Source: an uncultured Bacteroides sp.
Lineage (GTDB): Bacteria; Bacteroidota; Bacteroidia; Bacteroidales; Bacteroidaceae
NCBI RefSeq assembly: GCF_963678845.1
Contig: NZ_OY787466.1
Coordinates: forward strand, 992,001 to 1,056,000
DNA length: 64,000 nt
Direction of reading: 5' to 3'
Positions within the stretch are counted from its first letter, which is position 1; each line of letters starts with the position of its first letter. The translations under genes were made by a program, and so were the position numbers. The notes beneath the pieces are model-generated. The model was not told where the DNA came from. It saw nothing but the letters and a program-made list of their open reading frames with translations, and made no database searches. Positions 42,874 through 51,441 of this stretch are shown in pieces.

Positions 42874-44371
42874 AATAAGATTTAAATATGCTTGCTTGTA
42901 TGTCATATTACTGACAACAAGTTTCAGCCATCTCATGGCGCAGGATAGTCTTGCCGTTTATGTGGAACAGGCTGTTAAAAACAATCCGAGAGTACGCGCT
43001 GATTTTGCAGCTTATCAGGCTTCTTTGCAACGTGTTGCTCCTGCCGGATCATTGCCCGATCCTGAATTAGGATTCAGTTTTTACTTGAAAAAGATGGAGC
43101 AGGTAAATGGAAAACAAGTGGGAACGCTGAGTTTGATGCAGATGTTTCCATGGTTTGGAACGTTGAAGGCTGCCAAGTCGGAGATGTCATGGATGGCAAA
43201 TGCTTCCTATGAAAGATTTAGGGAGAGTAGTCTTGATGTAGCTTATAATGTTCAGGCTCAATGGTATCAATTGAATAGTATTCAGGCGAAACTTATAAAT
43301 ATCAGAGAAAATATTAAACTGTTGAAATCGTTGGAAGAGGTTGCTTTGTATCGTTATAAATCTCCAGGTATTAAGGGAAAATCAAGCAGCTCTGCTTCTT
43401 ACTCATCGGGCTCTTCAACTGTTCAATTGGCGGCTTCTGCAATGTCAATACCTCAGGGAACTGGTGGCATGTCGGGAATGGGAGGTGCTTCGTCTGGAAA
43501 TACATCCTTCTCAACAATAGCCGCTGGTCAGTCCGTATCCATGGGAAGTAGCATGTCTTCTTCATCAATGAGCGGAAGTAGTGGCGGTATGTCTGATGTG
43601 TTACGTATTCAGATTGAACGGATAGAGCTTGAAAATACTTTGGAAACAACGCAATCCCAGTTTTTCTCGACACTGGCAGTATTCAATGCTCTATTGGGGC
43701 ACCCATCGGCTACATTAACCTTTGTGCCGGATACCTTACAGTTGAAACCATTCATCGCCAATGATCCTGCGGCATGGCAGATACTTGTTGAACGAAACCC
43801 ATTGCTAGCTATGTGGAAAGCAGAAAGTGCTTTCTATGAGGCAAAAGGAGAAATGGCAAAGAAGATGGGTTATCCCATGATAGGAATTGGTTTGGAGTAC
43901 ATGATTAATAGCAAAAATCCGGTAGATCCGAATAATATGAATACGATGAGCAATATGAATGGAATGGACATGATAATGCCTATGGTTAAATTTACATTGC
44001 CCATCTACAGAAAGAAGTACAAAGCTCAGCTTAGTGACAGCAAATTTATGAAACAGTCTGCTGAACTGCAATATCAAAACACACAGAATGAGTTGCAGGC
44101 TAGTTTTGTGGCTATAAACCTGCGAATAACCGATGCTTCACGTAAAATAGCTCTTTATGCAAAGCAGCGCCAGCTGGCACAAACCACATTCGAACTAATG
44201 CTTCGCGAGTTTACAACTTCCAGTGTGGGCTTAACAGATGTATTACAGGTGCAACGGGAATTATTGAATTATAGTTTAAAGCAGGTAGAGTCTGTTGTTG
44301 AATATAATACAGCTGTGGCTGAATTCGAGAAAATCATAGCAAAGGATGACTTGATAATAAATAAAAAATAG
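42863..44371 (+). CDS. TolC-family outer-membrane channel with Met/Ser/Gly-rich insertions
   Basis: A 502-residue protein. ATG at 42863 overlaps the cusA stop by 11 bp; residues 1-27 are a signal peptide (ending SHLMAQ). The TolC repeat helices are visible (AVKNNPRVRADFAAYQASL, then FFSTLAVFNALLGHP, and VGLTDVLQVQRELLNY). Two insertions are unusual. Residues about 175-245 are almost only Ser, Gly and Met (SMGSSMSSSSMSGSSGGMS), and a loop near 355-375 reads NNMNTMSNMNGMDMIMPM. Met-rich runs of this kind often bind Cu(I) or Ag(I). It would complete a tripartite pump with the RND and adaptor proteins. Confidence 0.92.
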   Translation: MKSKIRFKYACLYVILLTTSFSHLMAQDSLAVYVEQAVKNNPRVRADFAAYQASLQRVAPAGSLPDPELGFSFYLKKMEQVNGKQVGTLSLMQMFPWFGTLKAAKSEMSWMANASYERFRESSLDVAYNVQAQWYQLNSIQAKLINIRENIKLLKSLEEVALYRYKSPGIKGKSSSSASYSSGSSTVQLAASAMSIPQGTGGMSGMGGASSGNTSFSTIAAGQSVSMGSSMSSSSMSGSSGGMSDVLRIQIERIELENTLETTQSQFFSTLAVFNALLGHPSATLTFVPDTLQLKPFIANDPAAWQILVERNPLLAMWKAESAFYEAKGEMAKKMGYPMIGIGLEYMINSKNPVDPNNMNTMSNMNGMDMIMPMVKFTLPIYRKKYKAQLSDSKFMKQSAELQYQNTQNELQASFVAINLRITDASRKIALYAKQRQLAQTTFELMLREFTTSSVGLTDVLQVQRELLNYSLKQVESVVEYNTAVAEFEKIIAKDDLIINKK

Positions 44372-44379
44372 GAGATAAG

Positions 44380-45723
44380 ATGAAAATACAATATAATAAA
44401 TGGATCAATGAAACTTTAAAGAAGAGTTCTTTGCAGTATCTGTTAATCTTGTTAGTCGGACTGGCTTTAGGATGGTTCTTTTTCCATTCTTCCGGTCATA
44501 ACGACAAGGCGTCTGCTAATGTAGATAAAGAGGTGAAGGAACATAAACATACAATTTGGACCTGTTCCATGCATCCACAAATCCGATTGGAGAAACCCGG
44601 TAAGTGCCCAATCTGTGGAATGGATTTGATTCCTTTAAAAGAAAGTAGCTCATCTGAAGACAGCGCTGCAACTATCAATCCAAATGCCATTCAGTTATCT
44701 GATGAGGCTTTGGCACTGGCTAATGTGCAGACATCGGTTGTTAGCAATGAAAATCCGATGAAAGATTTGCACCTTTATGGAAAAATTCAACCCGATGAAC
44801 GGTTGATGCAATCGCAAACAGCTACAGTAAACGGTCGTGTGGAGCGCCTTTGGATAAACTATACTGGAGAATCTGTGAGAAAAGGGCAAACACTTGCTTC
44901 TATTTATTCTCCGGAACTATATACAGCGCAGCAAGAATTGCTTGAAACAGTCCGGATGGGGAACTCTCAGCAAAAGTCTTATCTGCTTGATGCGGCTCGT
45001 GAGAAATTACGCTTATGGAATCTCACGGACCAGCAGATAGCTGCGGTAGAAAGATCAGGAAAAGTCTCTCCAATAGTGGAGATAAAGGCAACGACCAGTG
45101 GCAAGGTCATTGCAAAGCAAGTGAATCAGGGTGAATATATTAATCAGGGTTCAGTTCTGTTTCAGATAGCCGACTTAGCTCATGTATGGGCCGTGTTTCA
45201 GGCTTATGAAGGTGATCTGCCATTTCTAAAGCAAGGCAATAAGATTGATTTCACTCTTCAGGCAGTACCGGGGAAACATTTCTCCGGAAAGATTTCCTTT
45301 ATTGATCAGGTAATCAACCCTTCTACACGTACTGCAGGGGTAAGGGTAGACTTAAATAACAGGGATGGTAACTTAAAACCGGAGATGTTTGTTACGGGTA
45401 ATGTAATGGTTTCTTTAGCTCAGTATAAAAAACAGTTAGTTATTCCACAATCGGCAGTATTGTGGACAGGGCAGCGTTCTGTTGTTTATGTTAAAGTACC
45501 CGGAACTTCTGTTCCAACTTTTATGATGAGGGAGATAAATCTGGGTCCTTCGCTTTCGGGAGCTTATGTTGTTCTTAGTGGACTTGCATCCGGTGAAGAG
45601 ATTGTAACAAATGGCGCCTTTGCCATTGATGCCAGTGCTCAGTTGGAAGGTAAGCAAAGTATGATGAATCAAGATGAACCGAAAACTAAAAAAGCAGGTA
45701 GCATGCCTGGAATGGATATGTAG
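44380..45723 (+). CDS. cusB: CusB-type periplasmic adaptor with heavy-metal-binding domain
   Basis: A 447-residue membrane-fusion protein. One N-terminal hydrophobic segment (about residues 17-36) anchors it. Next comes a heavy-metal-binding domain at about 57-88 (TIWTCSMHPQIRLEKPGKCP, ICGMDLIPL), then the lipoyl-like/barrel-sandwich domain (SGKVIAKQVNQGEYINQGS) and the beta-barrel (GKISFIDQVINPSTRTAGVR). The end carries a Met-rich MPGMDM tail. It links the RND pump to the outer-membrane channel and may hand metal to the pump. It starts 8 bp after the TolC-like gene. Confidence 0.94.
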   Translation: MKIQYNKWINETLKKSSLQYLLILLVGLALGWFFFHSSGHNDKASANVDKEVKEHKHTIWTCSMHPQIRLEKPGKCPICGMDLIPLKESSSSEDSAATINPNAIQLSDEALALANVQTSVVSNENPMKDLHLYGKIQPDERLMQSQTATVNGRVERLWINYTGESVRKGQTLASIYSPELYTAQQELLETVRMGNSQQKSYLLDAAREKLRLWNLTDQQIAAVERSGKVSPIVEIKATTSGKVIAKQVNQGEYINQGSVLFQIADLAHVWAVFQAYEGDLPFLKQGNKIDFTLQAVPGKHFSGKISFIDQVINPSTRTAGVRVDLNNRDGNLKPEMFVTGNVMVSLAQYKKQLVIPQSAVLWTGQRSVVYVKVPGTSVPTFMMREINLGPSLSGAYVVLSGLASGEEIVTNGAFAIDASAQLEGKQSMMNQDEPKTKKAGSMPGMDM

Positions 45724-45831
45724 TGTTAAACAGAACTTTTGAAATGTCAATGCAGTTAAAGTTTGTGAGTTTATAAATCAAATTGCTTTTGAGAATTGTT
45801 ATTAATAAGTTAAGGCTTAAAATGTAAAACA

Positions 45832-46218
45832 ATGAAGTATTATATTAACAAAAAACTGAATATCAGTTTCGATCAAGCGGTGATAAAGGTTACCGAATTA
45901 TTAAAGAGTGAAGGTTTTGGTGTGTTGTCTGAAATCAATTTACACGAAAAACTGAAAGAAAAGCTAAATGTAGATTTCAGGAAATATAAAATTGTAGGGG
46001 CATGTAATCCTGCATTTGCTTATAAAGCGCTGCAAAGCGAAGACAAAATAGGAACTATGCTCCCTTGTAATGTGATTATTCAGGAACTAGCCGAAGATGA
46101 AATCGAAGTTGCTGCAGTTGATCCTGTTGCTTCAATGATGGCTATAGATAATTCAAGCTTGGAAAGTATTGCTACAGAAGTTCAGGAAAAGCTTAAGCGG
46201 GTTATTTCGTCTTTGTAA
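45832..46218 (+). CDS. DUF302 family protein
   Basis: A 128-residue protein with the DUF302 pattern: an alternating N-terminus (KKLNISFDQAVIKVTELLKS), GFGVLSEINLHEKLKEKLN, the YKIVGACNPAFAYKAL signature, then TMLPCNVIIQEL. No signal peptide is visible. Function is unknown, but DUF302 proteins are often found beside metal-efflux and oxidative-stress genes. The two conserved cysteines (GACNP, LPCNV) could bind metal. It lies 108 bp after cusB and is probably part of the same metal-response locus. Confidence 0.92.
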   Translation: MKYYINKKLNISFDQAVIKVTELLKSEGFGVLSEINLHEKLKEKLNVDFRKYKIVGACNPAFAYKALQSEDKIGTMLPCNVIIQELAEDEIEVAAVDPVASMMAIDNSSLESIATEVQEKLKRVISSL

Positions 46219-46283
46219 GATCTCTAAAACTAAAGTTTTATTATCTATTTTTTTTGATGATTAAAAATTAAAAATGAAGTGTT

Positions 46284-46604
46284 ATGAAAGCAATATTTTT
46301 TTATTCATTAATTCTCGTTTCGGGATTAATTTTTGCAGGTTCTTCTTTTAATAATATTTATGCCCAAAAAACAAAAAAGGCTACCACTACTACCACAACA
46401 ACTAAGCAGCAAGAAGTGAAGTACACTTGCACTATGCATCCTAAAGTAGTAATGGATAAACCGGGAAAATGTCCAAAATGTGGCATGAAAATGGTAGAAA
46501 TGAAGGATATGAAGAAAGAGGTTAAGAAGGAAGGTACAAAGGTAAAAGAAACGACTAAAAAAGTGAAAGAAACTACAAAGATGAAAGAGATGCCTAAAAA
46601 ATAA
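46284..46604 (+). CDS. Secreted heavy-metal-binding domain protein with lysine-rich tail
   Basis: A 106-residue protein. A signal peptide covers residues 1-27 (ending NIYAQ), followed by a Thr-rich linker, then a heavy-metal-binding domain (YTCTMHPKVVMDKPGKCPKC, GMKMVEM) very like the one in CusB. A repetitive tail of Lys, Glu, Thr and Met follows (KETTKKVKETTKMKEM). It is likely a periplasmic metal chaperone or buffer for the adjacent pump. A bidirectional terminator at 46692-46752 closes the locus. Confidence 0.9.
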   Translation: MKAIFFYSLILVSGLIFAGSSFNNIYAQKTKKATTTTTTTKQQEVKYTCTMHPKVVMDKPGKCPKCGMKMVEMKDMKKEVKKEGTKVKETTKKVKETTKMKEMPKK

Positions 46605-46691
46605 AGTATAGGCAGAATATTACAAAAATAAAAGTAACAACTGCAATTTATAAATCTTTGTCAGGTTGTTACCCAAAATAAGAGGTAAAGT

Positions 46692-46752
46692 CATCTAATT
46701 ATAATAAAGCCTTGCATGACTAAAATATGCGGAGCGTTATTATAATTAGATG
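46692..46752. terminator. Bidirectional terminator closing the metal efflux locus
   Basis: A perfect 16-bp inverted repeat CATCTAATTATAATAA / TTATTATAATTAGATG (46692-46707 and 46737-46752) with a 29-nt loop. T-rich sequence follows on the plus strand. It lies between convergent genes. Confidence 0.75.
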
Positions 46753-46796
46753 TTATTTTATATATTCTTCTAATATTTACACTTGACAAAGATTGA

Positions 46797-48308
46797 TTAT
46801 TCCCCTCTATAATACGATTCCAGAAATAAGCGGGCAATGAAGTCCCAGTTATCGCGAAGCAATCTTTGACCATGTTCTTTTTCTTTTGCACTGGTGGTAA
46901 TCCGGGCATCGGGCAATCGGTTGCTCTCTACTAGATATCTCAGTAGGTCGATGGGGCAACTTCCCTGAACGGTGAATAAGTCCAGTGCATTTTCTGAAGC
47001 ATCTTCTGCATCGTACATAGAGTTTCGTTCATCCTTTACATACGTGGCAATACCCGGAGCTATCAGCATGCCTTTCGGATTAGCATAGAGCACGAAGTTA
47101 TGAAATTCCTTTAAATCGGGCATCATGTTGTCTTCGTTATCTTCCCACTTCAGTCCCTTAATAAAGAACTCTTTCAGTGCATCATAAGAGGAGATAAACA
47201 TTAAAGATTCTCCATTGCTTACCTTCATAAATGTATTGTAAACCGGATCATCGGCCTTTTCTCCTTTTATATAAGGAACTGCCGGATGGATATCTTCCTC
47301 ATCATTTAGTTCGCGGGTAGAGTATTCACCAAAGAACCACCATGAATCGTTGTAAAATGCGCAGCACACTCTTATTACTGTTTTCCATGGATGAAGTCCG
47401 GATATATTTTTGATTGATTCCTTTGTAACATCAATCTCTCTTCCGTTTTCCGCAGAGCGAATCTTTATGTGCGAATTACTTTTCTCGATCACGTAAAACT
47501 CTTGTCTGTCAATGAATTCAAATTTATCAAAAGAGTCTTTGAACGGTTGCTGAGATCCTGCAATGGCAGAAAACCATTCATTCATGCTTAATGCCAGCGG
47601 ACCACAAGGATCAGAGAACATCAGTCGGTTAACGGCATCATGAATAATGGCATTTTTTTCTTTATCTGTAGCTTTAGGATAATATTTATGTACCTGACTG
47701 ATGATTTCGTTTATCGGTTCTTCGTTGCACGGAGCCAGCAGATAAGACTGGAAAAAGAGCCATTCGGCATCATTTGCAAAGGCAGGAAATTTGTCGTACT
47801 CCTTGTTCTTGAAATCAAAAAAGCCGTTCATAAAATTATTCTCGGGAGCAACCTCGTACTCGGCGTCAAGAAAATCATAGATCTCTTTTGCAAGAGCCAT
47901 GATTGACGATTCTTCCGGATCAATAAATTCTTCCTTGTCATTTCCTATGTAAAGCTGCATGTTGAGCCAAAGCAAGAAAGCAATATCCTCATAGTTTACC
48001 TCGTCTTCGAAATAGTTGTTGGGCAATGAATAAAATGGAAGATACTTGCCGTAAAGCTCTTTGTGCTTTGAGATAAAAGCCTTCCATAAACCAAGTTGCG
48101 AAATAACATCTTCAAAATAGGCGGTCAGATGACAGGCAGCGGAACTTTTAATCTCAGCAGTTACCTGAAAGCTGAGTTCTGATTTATTCCAGATTTTAAG
48201 GATACTATTTGCCAGATCAAGATAATACTGATCGGTTTCCGACACTCGGTTATAAGGATGCAGTGCAAGCCAGTCCTGCATGTATATAGATGAAGAGTTT
48301 GCTTTCAT
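46797..48308 (-). CDS. DUF3843-like protein of unknown function
   Basis: A 503-residue soluble, acidic protein without a signal peptide. The start, SIYMQDWLALHPYNRVSETD, and the overall character fit DUF3843, a Bacteroidota family of unknown function, which I recognise with moderate confidence. No catalytic motif is visible. Several aromatic-rich segments (FLLWLNMQLYIGNDKEEF, AFYNDSWWFFGEYSTREL) suggest compact alpha/beta folding. It is divergent from pabB and convergent with the metal locus. Confidence 0.75.
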   Translation of the reverse strand: MKANSSSIYMQDWLALHPYNRVSETDQYYLDLANSILKIWNKSELSFQVTAEIKSSAACHLTAYFEDVISQLGLWKAFISKHKELYGKYLPFYSLPNNYFEDEVNYEDIAFLLWLNMQLYIGNDKEEFIDPEESSIMALAKEIYDFLDAEYEVAPENNFMNGFFDFKNKEYDKFPAFANDAEWLFFQSYLLAPCNEEPINEIISQVHKYYPKATDKEKNAIIHDAVNRLMFSDPCGPLALSMNEWFSAIAGSQQPFKDSFDKFEFIDRQEFYVIEKSNSHIKIRSAENGREIDVTKESIKNISGLHPWKTVIRVCCAFYNDSWWFFGEYSTRELNDEEDIHPAVPYIKGEKADDPVYNTFMKVSNGESLMFISSYDALKEFFIKGLKWEDNEDNMMPDLKEFHNFVLYANPKGMLIAPGIATYVKDERNSMYDAEDASENALDLFTVQGSCPIDLLRYLVESNRLPDARITTSAKEKEHGQRLLRDNWDFIARLFLESYYRGE

Positions 48309-48402
48309 AATTCGCTATTTTAAAAATTGTTTGTGGACAAAGATAATCAGATTATTAAAAAAAGCTGACCACCTTTCTGTTTGTTTTTATAATTTTGCGC
48401 CT

Positions 48403-49380
48403 ATGATTGAGTTTGATGCAGATATTGTTTGCCAAAAGATGAACGAAGCCGGACGAAAGCGGACTCCTTTTCTCTTTGGCGTTAATTTTGAGATGACGAG
48501 CGGATTCTTTTTTGAGAACCCGATGGACGATCAATCCGTGCTGTTTTCAGTAGGGAAGAATTCAAACCATCCCCAATTACAGACTGGGAATAACGTTTTG
48601 CCCCTGCTTAAAAAGAAACCGGGGAGTTACGAAGACTATTTCTCTAAATTTCAGATAGTGAGCAATGCTTTGCACAAGGGCAATTCCTTTCTGCTGAATC
48701 TCACGGAACGGACAGCCATTGAGTGCAACCTCACCTTGGAAGAGATTTATTCGCGGACTAATGCCTTATATAAAATTCTTGTTCCCGATAAGTTTGTCTG
48801 CTTCTCGCCCGAAAGTTTTGTGAAGATAGCCGGAGGAGAGATTTCCTCATACCCGATGAAGGGAACCATAGACGCTTCTCTTCCCGATGCTGAGGCTCAG
48901 CTGATGGCCGATTACAAGGAGACTTGCGAGCACAACACCATTGTTGACCTGATAAGAAACGACCTGAGCATTGTGGCAGACCATGTACATGTGCACCGTT
49001 TCCGTTATGTTGATGTGCTGAAAACGAATGAGAAGGAGTTGTTGCAGACTAGTTCGGAGATTTGCGGCACGCTCCCCGGCAATTATCACGAACGCTTGGG
49101 AAGTATTATCTTTGATATGCTTCCGGCCGGCTCCATATCTGGTGCGCCAAAGCAGTCTACTGTAAATACCATCCGCAATGCCGAGAAGATGGAACGCGGT
49201 TACTATACCGGAGTATTTGGTTATTATGACGGCGAAACGCTTGATAGCGCCGTGATGATACGATATATTGAGAAGGAAAACGGGAATTATTATTTCCGTA
49301 GTGGGGGAGGGATTACCGTGAACAGCAATCCCGAAGAAGAATATCAGGAAGTACTGGATAAAATATATTTGCCATTATGA
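48403..49380 (+). CDS. pabB: Aminodeoxychorismate synthase component I
   Basis: A 325-residue chorismate-binding enzyme. It has the catalytic region YPMKGTIDASL (PIKGT in most PabB proteins), DLIRNDLSIVADHVHV, the GSISGAPKQSTVNTI motif and the C-terminal RSGGGITVNSNPEEEYQEV. With a glutaminase subunit or ammonia it converts chorismate to 4-amino-4-deoxychorismate for folate synthesis. ATG at 48403 is the sensible start; an upstream frame from 48280 is noncoding. It is shorter than E. coli PabB, as is usual in Bacteroidota. The pabC-like gene overlaps its stop by 4 bp (ATGA). TAATTTTG at 48389-48396 lies only 7 bp before the ATG. Confidence 0.92.
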   Translation: MIEFDADIVCQKMNEAGRKRTPFLFGVNFEMTSGFFFENPMDDQSVLFSVGKNSNHPQLQTGNNVLPLLKKKPGSYEDYFSKFQIVSNALHKGNSFLLNLTERTAIECNLTLEEIYSRTNALYKILVPDKFVCFSPESFVKIAGGEISSYPMKGTIDASLPDAEAQLMADYKETCEHNTIVDLIRNDLSIVADHVHVHRFRYVDVLKTNEKELLQTSSEICGTLPGNYHERLGSIIFDMLPAGSISGAPKQSTVNTIRNAEKMERGYYTGVFGYYDGETLDSAVMIRYIEKENGNYYFRSGGGITVNSNPEEEYQEVLDKIYLPL

Positions 49381-49985
49381 GTGAAACAAAGCAATTTTTA
49401 GAGACCGTGAAGGTGGTGGACGGAGTGTTTATCCACTCAGAATACAATCTTCAGAGGATGAAGCAAACCATGAATGAGGTGTTTCATACCTCTGTACCCG
49501 ATTCCTTTTTTGAGGAACTGATTATTCCCGAAAATATGAGGTGGGGTGTGGTAAAATGCCGTATTCTTTATAGCGAATCTATTGATGAAGTGCAGTTTCA
49601 GCCTTATGCATGCCGTAAAGTTGCATCCTTAAAGCTGGTTGATGGCGGGAATATAGACTATTCTCGAAAGTATGCCGACAGAACGGCTTTGCTAAATCTG
49701 GTTCAGCAGAAAGGTGAATGTGATGATATTCTGATAGTGAAGAACGGACAGATTACAGATACCAGTTACAGCAATGTGGTGCTGAGTTATGGCACCGGAT
49801 ACTATACTCCGAAAAACTGTTTACTGAACGGCACCTGCCGCCAGCGACTGATTGCCGAGGGAAAGATTATCCCCAGAGATATATCCGTTAACGATCTTTC
49901 TTCATTTCAATATCTTTACCTCATCAATGCCATGATTGATCTGGATGATAAAGTGATTGTTCCGGTAAGTAACATTATGCGCTGA
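49377..49985 (+). CDS. pabC: Aminodeoxychorismate lyase-like class IV aminotransferase
   Basis: A 202-residue PLP enzyme of fold type IV. The PLP-lysine region is seen in DYSRKYADRTALLNL, followed by CDDILIVKNGQITDTSYSNV and the cofactor-phosphate region YYTPKNCLLNGTCRQRLI. Cleavage of aminodeoxychorismate to p-aminobenzoate and pyruvate would complete the step begun by PabB. It is shorter than typical PabC (about 270 residues), lacking part of the N-terminal domain, but the frame is intact. Its start overlaps the pabB stop (ATGA). A terminator follows at 50008-50035. Confidence 0.87.
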   Translation: MSETKQFLETVKVVDGVFIHSEYNLQRMKQTMNEVFHTSVPDSFFEELIIPENMRWGVVKCRILYSESIDEVQFQPYACRKVASLKLVDGGNIDYSRKYADRTALLNLVQQKGECDDILIVKNGQITDTSYSNVVLSYGTGYYTPKNCLLNGTCRQRLIAEGKIIPRDISVNDLSSFQYLYLINAMIDLDDKVIVPVSNIMR

Positions 49986-50007
49986 ACGGTAAACCCCGGC
50001 CAAATAA

Positions 50008-50035
50008 AAAAGAGACCCCGATGGAGGTCTCTTTT
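50008..50035 (+). terminator. Intrinsic terminator of pabB-pabC
   Basis: A 10-bp stem AAAAGAGACC / GGTCTCTTTT with an 8-nt loop, ending in a T-run on the plus strand. Its A-rich left side could also serve the minus-strand genes. Confidence 0.85.
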
Positions 50036-50071
50036 CACGTTAAATATTAGTTGGCAATGCAGTCATGGGAG

Positions 50072-50206
50072 TTATTTCACCCTTCTGTTCTGCTGGTTAT
50101 TCGCTTTTGCAGGTCTCGACTTGCCAATTCTTTTTCCTGTAGGTTTTACAACTTGCCCATTCTTCTTGGGCATGTAAGGAGCTGGTTTTGCAGGTTCTTT
50201 TTTCAT
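50072..50206 (-). CDS. Small basic protein, 44 residues
   Basis: A complete short frame starting MKKEPAKPAPYMPKKNGQVV and ending KANNQQNRRVK with TAA. It is very rich in Lys, Arg, Pro and Asn, with no signal peptide or membrane segment, and looks like a nucleic-acid- or ribosome-binding protein rather than random frame. It starts 25 bp after the stop of the YhcH-like gene on the same strand, so the two probably share a transcript. I recognise no family. Confidence 0.6.
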   Translation of the reverse strand: MKKEPAKPAPYMPKKNGQVVKPTGKRIGKSRPAKANNQQNRRVK

Positions 50207-50231
50207 TCTATTTGTTTACAGCGTAAGTTTC

Positions 50232-50861
50232 TTAATCAGCAATATAAGCTATTTTGAAGACAATTTTTCTTCCGGTAGTTTCCTCTCCTTTTGTCCAGAT
50301 AGAAGCTTTGTGCAATTCACCTGGGAAAAGAAGGAAGAAAGTTTTGCCCGATAAAGTATAAAACTTAACCTTATCTCCCGAGTAGTTTACAACATCTTTC
50401 TTTTCATTGTAAGGTTTGATCTCTTTAGCATTGGCAGTAGAGATAAGTCCCATAAGTTCGGCGTTAGTAGCCATATACTGTAAGTCAATGTACTTTTTGT
50501 GAGCTTCAATCTGCACCACATCCGGTGATTTTGTCTTTGCATCAGTTACGTTAACAAAGCAACGGTCGCCATCAATAGGGTATTTTCCTGCAGGCATATT
50601 TACAAGATCATTTTCTTTCATGAACTTGAAAATCTTCTCCCACATTGCCTTATCCTTGTGATACTGAGTGGCAAATTTTACATAGTCGGTTGTTTTGTGA
50701 GGAACAATGGCTAGTCCGTTGGCCCATACTCTGCTGTTTACCCACTTTTTTGCACTGCTTTTAGTCCATTCACCCGATTTTGTTTGAGCCGAAGCCATAG
50801 AAATCATGGCAAAGCAAAGCATGGAAACAGCTATTAGCTTTCCAAAAATACTCTTTTTCAT
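50232..50861 (-). CDS. YhcH/YjgK/YiaL family protein, exported form
   Basis: A 209-residue protein of the YhcH/YjgK/YiaL (DUF386) cupin-like family: AGKYPIDGDRCFVNV, SPDVVQIEAHKKYIDLQYMA, and LFPGELHKASIW with metal-ligand-like residues. Family members are thought to act on sugars such as sialic acid or gulonate derivatives and are usually cytoplasmic, of about 150 residues. Here a signal peptide of about 25 residues (MLCFAMISMASAQ) is added, with an extra N-terminal segment, so this copy should work in the periplasm. The small basic protein gene follows 25 bp downstream. Confidence 0.9.
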   Translation of the reverse strand: MKKSIFGKLIAVSMLCFAMISMASAQTKSGEWTKSSAKKWVNSRVWANGLAIVPHKTTDYVKFATQYHKDKAMWEKIFKFMKENDLVNMPAGKYPIDGDRCFVNVTDAKTKSPDVVQIEAHKKYIDLQYMATNAELMGLISTANAKEIKPYNEKKDVVNYSGDKVKFYTLSGKTFFLLFPGELHKASIWTKGEETTGRKIVFKIAYIAD

Positions 50862-50969
50862 ATCTATCTATTATTCTATTATTTTATTGCAGACAAAGAT
50901 AGATAAAAAAAACTTGGACAGAGATTTTACGGAAAATAATTATGCCTTTAATTCCTTTCTGTAATATGG

Positions 50970-51012
50970 TTTATATAGGCTTGGATGATATACTCCTGTC
51001 AGCCTATATAAA
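50970..51012 (-). terminator. Possible terminator after the lipoprotein gene
   Basis: A perfect 12-bp inverted repeat TTTATATAGGCT / AGCCTATATAAA with a 19-nt loop, 27 bp after the lipoprotein stop. The stem is AT-rich and no strong T-run follows, so the function is uncertain. Confidence 0.45.
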
Positions 51013-51039
51013 TGAACTAATATATTGTTGCTGTCAGAT

Positions 51040-51441
51040 CTATCTTTTTAAGTTAGTTCTGGAAATTTCTAGTCCATTAGGAAATGAATTATTTCCCTGA
51101 TCCTCTGCTGTTATAAATATTTCAACCACTTTAAAAGGAGTTTTAGTTTTTAATACAGCTGTTTTGGCATTTTTGTTTGTCAGCATCCCTAAGTTCTTTA
51201 TTTCGTTTTCTTCTGTTACAATCCAAACATTGTAATTGTTTTTTGGAGGATTAAGTCTTTCGGGACTAGCCAAATATTTGGCTGTAACTTCAATAGAATA
51301 ATTCTTATTTTTATCTTGTTTCGTTTTTGCAGTTATTTCTGCTGCTGGTACGGTGCTAGATATTGGAAATTTCGTGATTGATGCACAAGATGTTAAAAAT
51401 AAAAGGATTGCAATTAATAAGACATTTTTTGCTCTTTTCAT
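51040..51441 (-). CDS. Small lipoprotein of unknown function
   Basis: A 133-residue protein with a lipoprotein signal (lipobox FLTSC, Cys about 19). The mature part is a single, probably all-beta domain of about 110 residues (SIEVTAKYLASPERL, NNYNVWIVTEENEIKNLGML) with no recognised family. An immunoglobulin-like or anti-sigma-receptor-like beta fold is possible. The gene is alone; the nearest upstream gene is about 600 bp away. Confidence 0.82.
   Translation of the reverse strand: MKRAKNVLLIAILLFLTSCASITKFPISSTVPAAEITAKTKQDKNKNYSIEVTAKYLASPERLNPPKNNYNVWIVTEENEIKNLGMLTNKNAKTAVLKTKTPFKVVEIFITAEDQGNNSFPNGLEISRTNLKR

Noticed and set aside
48280..48402. N-terminal extension of pabB from an upstream ATG
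   Set aside because: The extra 41 codons overlap the start of the divergent DUF3843 gene, contain a possible promoter and match nothing in PabB.
50051..50257. 68-codon plus-strand frame
   Set aside because: It is antisense to the small basic protein and the end of the YhcH-like gene, which have better composition and context.
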